Assembly (NCBI GenBank): GCA_029852775.1
Contig: LEKJ01000050.1
Coordinates: forward strand, 57,380 to 121,379
Source: Pasteurellaceae bacterium LFhippo2
Lineage (GTDB): Bacteria > Pseudomonadota > Gammaproteobacteria > Enterobacterales > Pasteurellaceae
DNA: 64,000 bases
Direction: 5' to 3'
The notes beneath the pieces are model-generated. The model was not told the origin of the DNA, made no database searches, and was given only the letters and a program-made list of their open reading frames with translations. Position 1 is the stretch's first letter. The number at the start of each line of letters is the position of its first letter. The translations under genes were made by a program, and so were the position numbers. Shown here piece after piece: positions 56,734 through 64,000 of this stretch.

Positions 56734-57897
56734 ATGCAAGATGTAATCGTAATCGGTGGCGGAATGGTTGGTGCGGCAACGGCGCTTGGGCTGGCTAAAC
56801 TTGGTTTGCAGGTGGCGTTAATTGAGAAAAATCCATTGCCAACTTTTGTCGAAAATAGTCCTTATGATGTGCGTATTTCGGCAATTAGTGTGGCGTCCGT
56901 TGAGTTACTTGATAAACTCGGCGCTTGGCAGGCGATTGAACAGATGCGCGTTTGCCCTTATGACGGTTTAGAAACATGGGAAATTGACGGCTTTAATACC
57001 GCTTTCCACGCTAATGAACTAGGCTTAGATAAATTAGGTTATATGGTTGAAAATAATCTGATTCAAATCGGCTTATGGGATGCGTTAAAAGCCTATCCAA
57101 ACTGCACGCAAGCGGTCGGATTTAACCAAATTTCTGCAAATCAGCAAGATGGCATTTGGACTGTTACCCTTGATCAAGAGCGTCAATTTTCAGCGCCATT
57201 ATTGTTGGCTTGCGATGGTGCAAATTCGGTAGTGCGTAGCTGGGCAGGGATTGGCTTAACTAGCTGGCAATATCGCCAACACTGTCTATTGGCGGTAGTA
57301 AAAACTGAATTACCACAGCAGAGTGCGACTTGGCAACAGTTCTTCCCAACGGGCCCACGCGCGTTTTTACCTTTAGAAGATCATAACGGCTGTGTGGTTT
57401 GGTACGATTCGCCACAGCGTATTGCGCAGTTACAACAGATGTCGGAAGCCAAACTGACAGATGAAGTGAATGCGCATTTCCCGAGTCGTTTAGGGAAAGT
57501 CGAAGTTGTTTCTCACGCTAGTTTCCCACTCACGCGCCAACATGCACAACATTACTATAAAAATGGTGTGGTACTGGTTGGGGATTCTGCGCATACAATC
57601 AATCCACTCGCTGGACAAGGTGTAAATCTTGGTTTTAAAGATGTGAAAGCTTTGCTGGAAGTATTTGAGAAAGCATTATCTAAAGGCGAAAATTTGGCGG
57701 ATGAAACAGTATTGAAACGCTATGAACTCAAACGCAAACCCGATAATTTACTCATGCAAACAGGTATGGACGTATTTTATAAAACCTTTAAAAGCGAATT
57801 ATTACCTGCCAAAGTAGCGCGTAATTTAGCGTTAGTGGTGGCGGAGAGAGTTTCACCACTTAAGAAAAAAGCGTTGAAGTATGCAATAGGGTTGTAG
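56734..57897 (+). CDS. ubiF: Ubiquinone-biosynthesis FAD hydroxylase, UbiF type
   Basis: Flavin monooxygenase of the UbiH/UbiI/UbiF family that hydroxylates the quinone ring; UbiF acts on the demethoxyubiquinol step. The start at 56734 (MQDVIVIGGGMVGAATALGL, 387 aa) has AAGGGG upstream; the frame above it runs 23 codons back without family match. GxGxxG is at 8-13, the middle motif is CDGANSVVRSWAGI, and GDSAHTINPLAGQGVNLGF binds FAD. The choice of UbiF over UbiH/UbiI rests on SPYDVRISAISVASVELL, WQQFFPTGPRAFLPL, VVWYDSPQRIAQLQQM and the end ALKYAIGL, which track E. coli UbiF. An annotation as VisC/UbiH family would also be fair. Confidence 0.85.
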   Translation: MQDVIVIGGGMVGAATALGLAKLGLQVALIEKNPLPTFVENSPYDVRISAISVASVELLDKLGAWQAIEQMRVCPYDGLETWEIDGFNTAFHANELGLDKLGYMVENNLIQIGLWDALKAYPNCTQAVGFNQISANQQDGIWTVTLDQERQFSAPLLLACDGANSVVRSWAGIGLTSWQYRQHCLLAVVKTELPQQSATWQQFFPTGPRAFLPLEDHNGCVVWYDSPQRIAQLQQMSEAKLTDEVNAHFPSRLGKVEVVSHASFPLTRQHAQHYYKNGVVLVGDSAHTINPLAGQGVNLGFKDVKALLEVFEKALSKGENLADETVLKRYELKRKPDNLLMQTGMDVFYKTFKSELLPAKVARNLALVVAERVSPLKKKALKYAIGL

Positions 57898-57910
57898 CTA
57901 AATTATGTGT

Positions 57911-57970
57911 AAGCGGTGAGATTTACTGAAAACTTTGCAAATTTTCGGTACAATCTCACCGCTTTTATTT
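57911..57970 (+). terminator. Uptake-signal terminator after ubiF
   Basis: AAGCGGTGAGATT (57911-57923) pairs with AATCTCACCGCTT (57952-57964), followed by TTATTTT. A 13-bp stem built from uptake-like cores. Confidence 0.85.
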
Positions 57971-57983
57971 TGGACTTTTTATT

Positions 57984-58913
57984 ATGACAAAACCACGTGC
58001 AATATTTTTAATGGGGCCGACGGCTTCGGGCAAAACAGATTTAGCGATTAAACTACGCCAAACACTTCCAGTGGAAGTGATTAGTGTCGATTCTGCGTTG
58101 ATTTATAAAGGAATGGACATCGGTACCGCTAAACCAAGCAAGGAAGAGTTGAAACTTGCGCCACACCGTTTGATCGATATTTTAGACCCGTTAGAAAGTT
58201 ACTCTGTGGCAAATTTCCGCGAAGATGCACTGCGTGAAATGGCAGAGATTACCGCGCAAGGCAAAATCCCATTGCTTGTGGGCGGAACGATGCTTTATTA
58301 CAAAGGTTTGCTTGATGGCCTTTCGCCTTTGCCTTCGGCTGATCCTGCGATTCGTGCTGAAATTGAAGCCAAAGCAGAGCAGTTTGGTTGGGCGGAATTA
58401 CACAAAGAGCTAGTTAAAATCGACCCTGTGGCAGGGGCGCGTATTAATCCAAACGACAGTCAACGCATTAACCGCGCGCTCGAAGTGTTCTATATTTCGG
58501 GCAAAACAATGACAGAGCTAACCGAACAGCAAGGCGAAGGGATTCCCTACGACATCACACAATTTGCGATAGCGCCCCAAGAACGTTCGGTATTGCACGA
58601 TAGAATCGAACAGCGTTTTCACAAGATGATTGATCTCGGTTTTGAACAAGAAGTACGAAACCTATATGAACGTGGTGACTTAAATGCCGATTTGCCGTCA
58701 ATCCGTTGCGTGGGCTATCGCCAAATGTGGGAATATATTGAAGGGCAAGTAAGCCTTGACGAAGCGATTTTTAAAGGTATTTGTGCGACTCGTCAGCTTG
58801 CAAAACGTCAAATCACTTGGCTAAGAGGTTGGACAAGTGAAGTAGAATGGTTAGATAGCTTAGATCCGCAAGGTAGTTATGAAAAAATGATCGAAAAACT
58901 CGATCAAAAATGA
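57984..58913 (+). CDS. miaA: tRNA dimethylallyltransferase
   Basis: Adds dimethylallyl to N6 of A37 in tRNAs reading U-starting codons. The P-loop GPTASGKT is at residues 11-18, with [26 protein letters not shown], the channel motif [16 protein letters not shown] and [11 protein letters not shown]. The 309-residue length is normal. It leads the miaA-hfq-hflX cluster, which is conserved in E. coli and Haemophilus. Confidence 0.97.
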   Translation: MTKPRAIFLMGPTASGKTDLAIKLRQTLPVEVISVDSALIYKGMDIGTAKPSKEELKLAPHRLIDILDPLESYSVANFREDALREMAEITAQGKIPLLVGGTMLYYKGLLDGLSPLPSADPAIRAEIEAKAEQFGWAELHKELVKIDPVAGARINPNDSQRINRALEVFYISGKTMTELTEQQGEGIPYDITQFAIAPQERSVLHDRIEQRFHKMIDLGFEQEVRNLYERGDLNADLPSIRCVGYRQMWEYIEGQVSLDEAIFKGICATRQLAKRQITWLRGWTSEVEWLDSLDPQGSYEKMIEKLDQK

Positions 58914-58984
58914 TTATTCTGTGGTAATATCTCAATGCCTTTGGCAACAAATAATTAATAACAACGATAAGAAGGATAACAAAA

Positions 58985-59263
58985 ATGGCAAAAGGTCAAT
59001 CTTTACAAGATCCATACTTAAACGCTTTACGTCGTGAGCGTATCCCTGTTTCAATCTACCTTGTGAACGGGATTAAATTACAAGGTCAAATCGAATCTTT
59101 TGACCAATTCGTAATTTTATTAAAAAACACAGTGAGTCAAATGGTGTATAAGCACGCGATTTCAACCGTTGTTCCTGCACGTTCAATTTCTCACGGTAAT
59201 AACAATAATAACCACGCTCAAGCGCAACAAGCTCAAGCAGAAGTGGTTGAGAAAGCGGAATAA
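58985..59263 (+). CDS. hfq: RNA chaperone Hfq
   Basis: Hexameric Sm-like protein that pairs small RNAs with target mRNAs. The N-terminus [46 protein letters not shown] is the Sm1 part with the proximal-face Gln8 and the Arg16-Arg17-Glu-Arg rim, and the Sm2 stretch has the YKH motif (Tyr55-His57). The C-terminal tail ([21 protein letters not shown]) is short, 92 residues in all. AAGGA lies before the ATG. miaA is 71 bp upstream. Confidence 0.98.
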   Translation: MAKGQSLQDPYLNALRRERIPVSIYLVNGIKLQGQIESFDQFVILLKNTVSQMVYKHAISTVVPARSISHGNNNNNHAQAQQAQAEVVEKAE

Positions 59264-59367
59264 TCGCTATTAATACACTAGACTATATTGAATTGCCAAG
59301 CTCAGAGGAATTTGAGCTTGGTTTTGCTGTACCTGAAAATCAGCAAACTATCCCAACTGAAAACCAA

Positions 59368-60654
59368 ATGGGCGAGAAAGATCGCGCGATTTTGGTTCAT
59401 CTCTACTTATCTCAAAACAAAGACGTTGAGAACCTAATGGAATTTCAAACTCTGGCGGAATCCGCCGGTGTTGACGTTCTCACAACCCTTACCACTTCAC
59501 GTTCTGCGCCCCATATCAAATACTATGTTGGGCAGGGGAAAGCACAAGAAATTGCCGATGCAGTGGAGGAGTTTGGTGCAACGGTTGTTTTGGTAAATCA
59601 TCAGTTAAGCCCTGCGCAGACTCGTAATTTGCAGTCGTTATGTGATTGTCGAGTTGTGGATCGCACTGGTTTAATTCTAGATATTTTCGCGCAACGAGCT
59701 CGTTCTCACGAAGGTAAATTGCAAGTTGAATTAGCGCAGCTTCGCCATTTATCCACACGTCTTGTGCGCCGTTTAGGTAATCAAGATCAGCAAAAAGGCG
59801 GTGCTGTTGGTTTACGTGGACCAGGTGAAACCCAGTTAGAGACAGATCGCCGTTTAATTAAAGTGCGTATTCAGCAGTTGCAAAATCGCTTGGAAAAAGT
59901 GAATAAACAGCGTAACCAAAACCGCAAAACACGCCAAAAAGCTGATATTCCAACCGTGTCTTTAGTAGGTTATACCAACGCAGGTAAATCAACGCTGTTT
60001 AATGCGATTACTGATGCGGGGGTGTATGCGGCCGACCAACTGTTTGCGACCCTTGACCCAACTCTGCGCCGTATTCAAGTACAAGATGTTGGCACCACGA
60101 TTCTTGCTGATACCGTTGGTTTTATCCGTTTCTTGCCCCACGATTTAGTCTCAGCATTTAAATCAACCTTGCAAGAAACCACTGAAGCAACCTTATTGCT
60201 CCACGTGATTGATTGCGCGGATGATCGCAAAAATGAAAATATCGATGCAGTGAATGCGGTGTTAGATGAAATCGGGGCTTTAGATATTCCAACCTTGTTA
60301 GTGTTTAACAAAGTCGATAAGCTAGACGGCATTGAACCGCATATTGAGTTTAGTGATGAAGGCAAACCTTTGGCGGTCTATCTTTCAGCCCACGAGAATC
60401 AAGGTGTGGATTTACTGTTTGAAGCAATGCGAATTTTGCTGAAGAACGAATTGGTTTACGAAACCTTGCTACTCCCAATTACAACCGGTCAGATTTACAC
60501 AAAGTTTTACCAAAATAACTGTATTAAAGCAGAAAGTTTTAATGAATTTGGTGATCGTTTAATTGAAGTGGAAGTGGATAAAGTCCAATGGCAGAAATGG
60601 CTAAAACAGTATCCTGAATTGAACGAATATATCGAGTTTGCGAAGTGGGAATAA
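59368..60654 (+). CDS. hflX: GTPase HflX
   Basis: Ribosome-associated GTPase that splits stalled or heat-damaged ribosomes. The N-terminal domain has [35 protein letters not shown] and the linker [19 protein letters not shown]. The G domain has [12 protein letters not shown] (G1), DTVGFI (G3) and NKVD (G4). The start is uncertain: the ATG at 59368 (428 aa) aligns with E. coli HflX (426 aa) but has no clear ribosome site. The frame is open back to the hfq stop, with a TTG at 59293 and an ATT at 59269, the latter 6 bp after hfq with GGA suitably placed. Peptides from residues encoded before 59368 would show the true start. Confidence 0.93.
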   Translation: MGEKDRAILVHLYLSQNKDVENLMEFQTLAESAGVDVLTTLTTSRSAPHIKYYVGQGKAQEIADAVEEFGATVVLVNHQLSPAQTRNLQSLCDCRVVDRTGLILDIFAQRARSHEGKLQVELAQLRHLSTRLVRRLGNQDQQKGGAVGLRGPGETQLETDRRLIKVRIQQLQNRLEKVNKQRNQNRKTRQKADIPTVSLVGYTNAGKSTLFNAITDAGVYAADQLFATLDPTLRRIQVQDVGTTILADTVGFIRFLPHDLVSAFKSTLQETTEATLLLHVIDCADDRKNENIDAVNAVLDEIGALDIPTLLVFNKVDKLDGIEPHIEFSDEGKPLAVYLSAHENQGVDLLFEAMRILLKNELVYETLLLPITTGQIYTKFYQNNCIKAESFNEFGDRLIEVEVDKVQWQKWLKQYPELNEYIEFAKWE

Positions 60655-60658
60655 TTTA

Positions 60659-60685
60659 TTGGGGGCATAACGCCCCCAAATTTTT
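60659..60685. terminator. Terminator between hflX and udp
   Basis: TTGGGGGC (60659-60666) pairs with GCCCCCAA (60672-60679) and is followed by ATTTTTGG. Placed between convergent genes. Confidence 0.88.
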
Positions 60686-60689
60686 GGTT

Positions 60690-61448
60690 TTAACCTGCTA
60701 ATTTCCCAGCTGCTTCAACTACCACACCTACGGCACGATCTTCTGTGCCTTTGATAGTCTCTTCATTTGGGATCTCTTGTTGAGTACGATTCACAATCAC
60801 GCCTGCAACCATACCTGCTTTTAAGCCTAAAGCCGCACACATTGTGAATAATGTTGCGGATTCCATCTCAAAATTCATCACATTTAGCTCTTGCCATTGT
60901 TGTAACGAACCACGGAAATGGCGGTAGATTTTACCTGTGAAAGTATCATAACGCTCTTGACCCGGATAGAAGGTGTCTGATGAAGCGGTGATACCCACAT
61001 AAGGTTCAATGCCTTGATTTTTAGCAGCATTATAGAGCGCATTAGTACATTCAAAGTCTGCAACCGCAGGGTATTCTAACGGCGCAAAATGTTGGCTTGC
61101 ACCATCTAAACGCACCGCACCCGTAGTTACTAATACATCACCAACATTGATATGTGGCTGAATCGCCCCCGTTGTGCCGATACGTAAGAAAGTACGAACA
61201 CCTAGTTGTGCTAACTCTTCGACACAGATTGACACTGACGGGCCGCCGATACCTGTTGAACAAACCACAATTGGATTGCCATTGATATAACCTAACCACG
61301 AAGTAAATTCGCGAGTTGATGCTAAAAATTCAGGGTTATCCATTTTACGCGCAATACGCTCACTACGAGCAGGATCGCCAGGAACGATAGCGACTTTCGC
61401 GCCTTTTAACATCGCTTTTGTTAAACCAAGATGAAATACTTCAGACAT
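60690..61448 (-). CDS. udp: Uridine phosphorylase
   Basis: Splits uridine with phosphate into uracil and ribose 1-phosphate. The sequences [19 protein letters not shown] (phosphate loop), [29 protein letters not shown] and the nucleoside-binding [21 protein letters not shown] are typical, with [11 protein letters not shown] for the base. The 252-residue length equals the E. coli enzyme. AAGGAAAAAAG precedes the ATG. It would act on nucleosides released by the periplasmic nucleotidase encoded earlier in the window. Confidence 0.97.
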   Translation of the reverse strand: MSEVFHLGLTKAMLKGAKVAIVPGDPARSERIARKMDNPEFLASTREFTSWLGYINGNPIVVCSTGIGGPSVSICVEELAQLGVRTFLRIGTTGAIQPHINVGDVLVTTGAVRLDGASQHFAPLEYPAVADFECTNALYNAAKNQGIEPYVGITASSDTFYPGQERYDTFTGKIYRHFRGSLQQWQELNVMNFEMESATLFTMCAALGLKAGMVAGVIVNRTQQEIPNEETIKGTEDRAVGVVVEAAGKLAG

Positions 61449-61568
61449 ACTTTTTTCCTTTTATTTGGATTAATTGAGAGTATTCTAACAGCCAACAACC
61501 ATTACAAGCGATTGTTTTCGTAAAGAAATTTGCAAATATGAGACACCGATCACAAGGAAACGTTTGCG

Positions 61569-61632
61569 GGTGGAATAATTCACAATCTTTGAATCTTGCT
61601 CGAACGTAGGGGCGTATTGTATACGCCCGCGG
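61569..61632. repeat. 64-bp direct repeat, copy 2, with REP-like unit
   Basis: Matches 55414-55477 at 60 of 64 positions. Its last part, 61606-61631, is the REP-like hairpin GGGCGTAT-TGT-ATACGCCC. It lies between udp and the NYN-domain gene. Confidence 0.92.
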
Positions 61633-61651
61633 ACACCGTGCTCGTATATAT

Positions 61652-61698
61652 CCTAGGGCTTGCGCCCTGGTTACGCATAATTCAGCCCCTTTGGGGCT
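61652..61698. repeat. Modular palindromes, third copy
   Basis: CCTAGGGC/GCCCTGG (61652-61670, one bulge), linker TTACGCAT, then AGCCCC-TTT-GGGGCT (61684-61698). The linker and the TTT loop match 49392-49439, while both stems differ. It directly follows the stop of the NYN-domain gene on the minus strand and may end its transcript. Confidence 0.85.
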
Positions 61699-61701
61699 AT
61701 G

Positions 61702-62535
61702 CTACACCGTTCTCACCTTAATAAGATAATTTCCTGTCCCCTGTTGTTTTTTGATCGTTAGATAATGGCATTCTTGTACAAAACGGCTGAAATGTTTGTA
61801 TTTCCCTTTGATTAAAGCTCGTTGTTCGTCAGTCAATTTTGAGGCAAAGTGAGCTTGATCGACATAACCGTCACCATTCTTTTTGCATTTATTAAACGTA
61901 GTATGAACAATTTTGCGCTCTTGAGTTGGCGGTATTGAGACAGATGATTGTTCTATGGGGTGTTTTGTTTTTTCTACTTCCAGTGTTGTTGCAGGCTTAT
62001 CTTTATGTGTAAATAGTTGGGCAAATTTCTCCCATTTCTTTTGCCAAAATGGAGGTTCAATTTGAGAAGGGATTTCGGGTACGGGTAATTGGGCAATTTC
62101 TTTGACCGTAGGCTGGCTAAAATCGTAAAACTGTTCAAACAGTAATTTATAATGCTCATTAGGCGGAATATTGCCCATTCCTATCACATCACACTGACTT
62201 TTCTTCAAACGCTGAATCAACGAACTAAAATCACTATCGCTAGATACAATGCAGAACGTATCAATATCACCATTATGGAGAATATCCATAGCGTCAATTG
62301 CCAGTAAAATATCGCTACTGTTTTTATTTGCTTTACAGCTAAAGTGATGAATAATTTCAATATTATGTTTGAGGCAGGTTGTTTTCCAGTTGGCTAAATT
62401 GCTACTTGTATAGGAAAAATCTCCATAAGCTCGTTTGATTTTTATTGTTCCGAGCGAATTAAGATGATCGACTGCGTGGTCGATAATATCTAAAGATACA
62501 TTTTCTAAATCAATTAAAAGGGCGATATTTTTCAT
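61702..62535 (-). CDS. NYN-domain nuclease-like protein with C-terminal LOTUS/OST-HTH-like domain
   Basis: The N-terminal 150 residues form a NYN (LabA/DUF88, PIN-like) domain. Its acidic residues are Asp9 in LIDLENVS, Asp75 and Asp81 in SSDILLAIDAMDIL, and Asp100 and Asp102 in VSSDSDFSSLI. A variable linker of about 70 residues follows (residues 150-215), then a C-terminal winged-helix-like part, YVDQAHFASKLTDEQRALIKGKYKHFSRFVQECHYLTIKKQQGTGNYLIKV, which I read as an OST-HTH/LOTUS domain. Such a pairing suggests RNA cleavage with a separate RNA-binding module. No gene partner is close. The role in bacteria is unknown to me. Confidence 0.85.
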   Translation of the reverse strand: MKNIALLIDLENVSLDIIDHAVDHLNSLGTIKIKRAYGDFSYTSSNLANWKTTCLKHNIEIIHHFSCKANKNSSDILLAIDAMDILHNGDIDTFCIVSSDSDFSSLIQRLKKSQCDVIGMGNIPPNEHYKLLFEQFYDFSQPTVKEIAQLPVPEIPSQIEPPFWQKKWEKFAQLFTHKDKPATTLEVEKTKHPIEQSSVSIPPTQERKIVHTTFNKCKKNGDGYVDQAHFASKLTDEQRALIKGKYKHFSRFVQECHYLTIKKQQGTGNYLIKVRTV

Positions 62536-62891
62536 TGTATTTATGCCTTTGTTATGTTGTGCAATAGTTAGTTGGAATTTGCTTACAGATAAGAGCTGCT
62601 TATTTAAAGCAGTTTAGACATATTGTGCGACAATTTGGGTTGTTTTGTTTAGTGAATTGCTTAAGTGTTTACTTGGCGTGGCACCTTGTGGGGGGGCAGA
62701 TCATAGAGCAGATGCTTTTTTATATTTACTTTTAATTTCAATAGATTTGATGATTTATCGAGAAAAGTGAAAGGCGCTAGTTTTGATTTTGTGATATGAC
62801 AAGCGGTTTAATTTTAGGCATTTTTTGCAAATTTGAATAGAAAAATAGGCGCCAACGAGAATGTTGGCGCCATGATATTATTGGTTAGTTA
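62536..62891. other. Gene-free region between the NYN gene and the autotransporter
   Basis: 356 bp without an open frame of note. It contains a run of seven G at about 62691-62697, a single uptake core (CAAGCGGTT near 62800) with its downstream TTTTTTGCAAA, and the autotransporter terminator. The NYN gene promoter should lie in its first 150 bp on the minus strand. Confidence 0.5.
62840..62872 (-). terminator. Terminator of the autotransporter gene
   Basis: GGCGCCAAC (62848-62856) pairs with GTTGGCGCC (62863-62871); on the minus strand TATTTTT follows. Confidence 0.9.
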
Positions 62892-64000
62892 TTACCAAGT
62901 ATAACCCACTTTTAACGATGCAAAGCGTTGTTTACCAAATTGGTTACCGTCTAATAAGCCAACTTTAGTTGCCACAGACCAGTTACCTACTTTAGTATTT
63001 AAACCTAATTCGTGGCGGAAGTAACGACCAAATTGTTGATCAAAATGGCGGTTATTCACTTTCACATTTAGGTTTTTATGGCTTGCATCCACATAGTAAG
63101 ATGAAATTTCAGGCGTTAAGCTAAATACGCCTAAAGTCATTGTTTTACCTAATGATAAGCCTGCATTATAAGCGACTAAATCTACAGATTTCGTGCGAAT
63201 CTGCGCTCCCACGTGGTTATAGTTAACATCTGACAAACGATGGTAACGAATTCCAAGCGATGGTTTCACTTCAACTCCTAAGATATCCCACGCACGGCCT
63301 ACATTCACACCAACAGAAGCAATATGGCGTTTAAAGCGGATATCGTTAGCGATTTTATTGCGTGATTGACCATAGCTTGCATCAATACCCGCAAAGGCAC
63401 CATTTTCCCATGCTTTTTTACCATAGAGAGTAAACATAGTTAGATTACTCTTGCCGTTGATATTGTCATCAAACTTATTATTCGCTTTTGAATGAGAAAG
63501 AATTGCACCAATTTGTGCTTTTTCGCCCACTGCTTTTTCTACACCCACTTGAGTGAGATTTAACTCTTGGCTATATAAGCGGTAGTTATCTGACTCATTT
63601 TGCGTTTTTTGGTTTTCAGCCTTAGTCCAAACGCGTAAGCTATCAGTCCCCTGTTCACGGATAACTTGATCTACTTCTGCACTCACTTGTAACACTGCAT
63701 TTGTTTGCGCTGAAAGTTCAGAAAGTGCAGTATTGGTGTAGCGACTGATAATATCTGCTTGTTTTGGTTGAGCAGGCTTTTCTTTACTAATTGTTAGCTC
63801 TGATTTAGCTGGTTCATAAAGTACAGTATCTTGCACGCCTTCGTTGATCTCATAATCTGGTAATTCTGCTGTTAATGGATCAACTTGGAAATGTAATTCA
63901 GGCAATGCTTCAGCAGTAACGCCCTCGCCATGTTGAGTTTCTACAGGCATCTCAAATTCAGGCAGTGCATCAGCCGTTAGGTTTTCACTATGCGCTAATT
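62892..64000 (-). CDS. Autotransporter, C-terminal barrel and repeat region, 5' part beyond window
   Basis: Only the end of a type V secreted protein is present; the frame is open to the window edge, so the Met at 63948-63950 is internal. The last 270 residues are a translocator barrel: YSQELNLTQVGVEKAVGEKAQIGAILSHSKANNKFDD, then GKKAWENGAFAGIDASYGQS, ending FGKQRFASLKVGYTW with a final aromatic residue. The order resembles the barrel of Neisseria/Haemophilus IgA1-protease and App/Hap proteins. Before it lies a proline- and acid-rich stretch with imperfect repeats (LTADALPEFEMPVE, VTAEALPELHFQVD, LTAELPDYEIN). The passenger, which would show protease or adhesin function, is not visible. Confidence 0.9.
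   Translation of the reverse strand, partial: LAHSENLTADALPEFEMPVETQHGEGVTAEALPELHFQVDPLTAELPDYEINEGVQDTVLYEPAKSELTISKEKPAQPKQADIISRYTNTALSELSAQTNAVLQVSAEVDQVIREQGTDSLRVWTKAENQKTQNESDNYRLYSQELNLTQVGVEKAVGEKAQIGAILSHSKANNKFDDNINGKSNLTMFTLYGKKAWENGAFAGIDASYGQSRNKIANDIRFKRHIASVGVNVGRAWDILGVEVKPSLGIRYHRLSDVNYNHVGAQIRTKSVDLVAYNAGLSLGKTMTLGVFSLTPEISSYYVDASHKNLNVKVNNRHFDQQFGRYFRHELGLNTKVGNWSVATKVGLLDGNQFGKQRFASLKVGYTW

Noticed and set aside
62691-62697. Phase-variable poly-G tract
   Set aside because: It is only seven G long, outside coding sequence and about 155 bp from the NYN gene start, so phase variation is weakly supported.

Overview
The window reads as chromosomal DNA of a Pasteurellaceae member of the Actinobacillus/Mannheimia branch. 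The evidence is a low-GC genome, an E. coli/Haemophilus-like gene complement, and many copies of the Apl-type DNA uptake signal (core ACAAGCGGT with a downstream TTTGCAAA-like tract), often as inverted pairs that double as terminators. The species cannot be fixed from the sequence. Almost all of the window is core metabolism and information processing; no phage, insertion sequence, tRNA, rRNA or CRISPR array was seen.

Layout. 1-5.3 kb: xylose regulon (xylB cut by the window edge, xylA, divergent xylE and xylR). 5.4-11.5 kb: dapF, dcuB with an FNR box and a hairpin leader, an outer-membrane barrel protein, mutS. 11.5-16.3 kb: capsule linker glycosyltransferases kpsS and kpsC beside ffh. 16.4-21.9 kb: mioC, a periplasmic nucleotidase, a patatin-like lipase, the lipid A phosphoethanolamine transferase eptA, a cytochrome b561. 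22.4-27.1 kb: arcB-arcC-yfcC, an Lrp-type regulator and a brnTA toxin-antitoxin pair. 27.3-39.8 kb: glycerol/glycerol-3-phosphate genes (glpF-glpK, glpQ-glpT, divergent glpABC, with CRP and GlpR-like sites) enclosing a glycyl-radical enzyme pair, yjjI and a yjjW-like activase. 40-42.2 kb: fumC and the competence regulator sxy/tfoX. 42.4-47.6 kb: the S10 ribosomal protein operon with its leader. 47.9-49.4 kb: an AT-rich three-gene cassette of unknown function (a small soluble protein and two paralogous lipoproteins) behind two large palindromes. 49.7-55.3 kb: sbcD and sbcC with a Phd/VapC toxin-antitoxin pair between them. 55.3-56.0 kb: a 700-bp gene-free patch packed with REP-like palindromes. 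56-61.4 kb: azoR, a UbiF-type hydroxylase, miaA-hfq-hflX, udp. 61.7-64 kb: a NYN-domain protein and the C-terminal part of an autotransporter.

How it fits together: several units serve anaerobic growth and respiration (dcuB and fumC for fumarate and C4-dicarboxylates, glpABC for glycerol-3-phosphate oxidation, glycyl-radical proteins, carbamate kinase ATP formation). CRP sites link xylose, glycerol, fumarase and competence control to carbon status. The parts least explained by known biology are the palindrome-fronted lipoprotein cassette at 47.85-49.4 kb, the families of modular intergenic palindromes (near 11.5, 22.0, 30.8, 47.7, 49.4, 55.3-55.9 and 61.6 kb), and the dyad cluster upstream of azoR.
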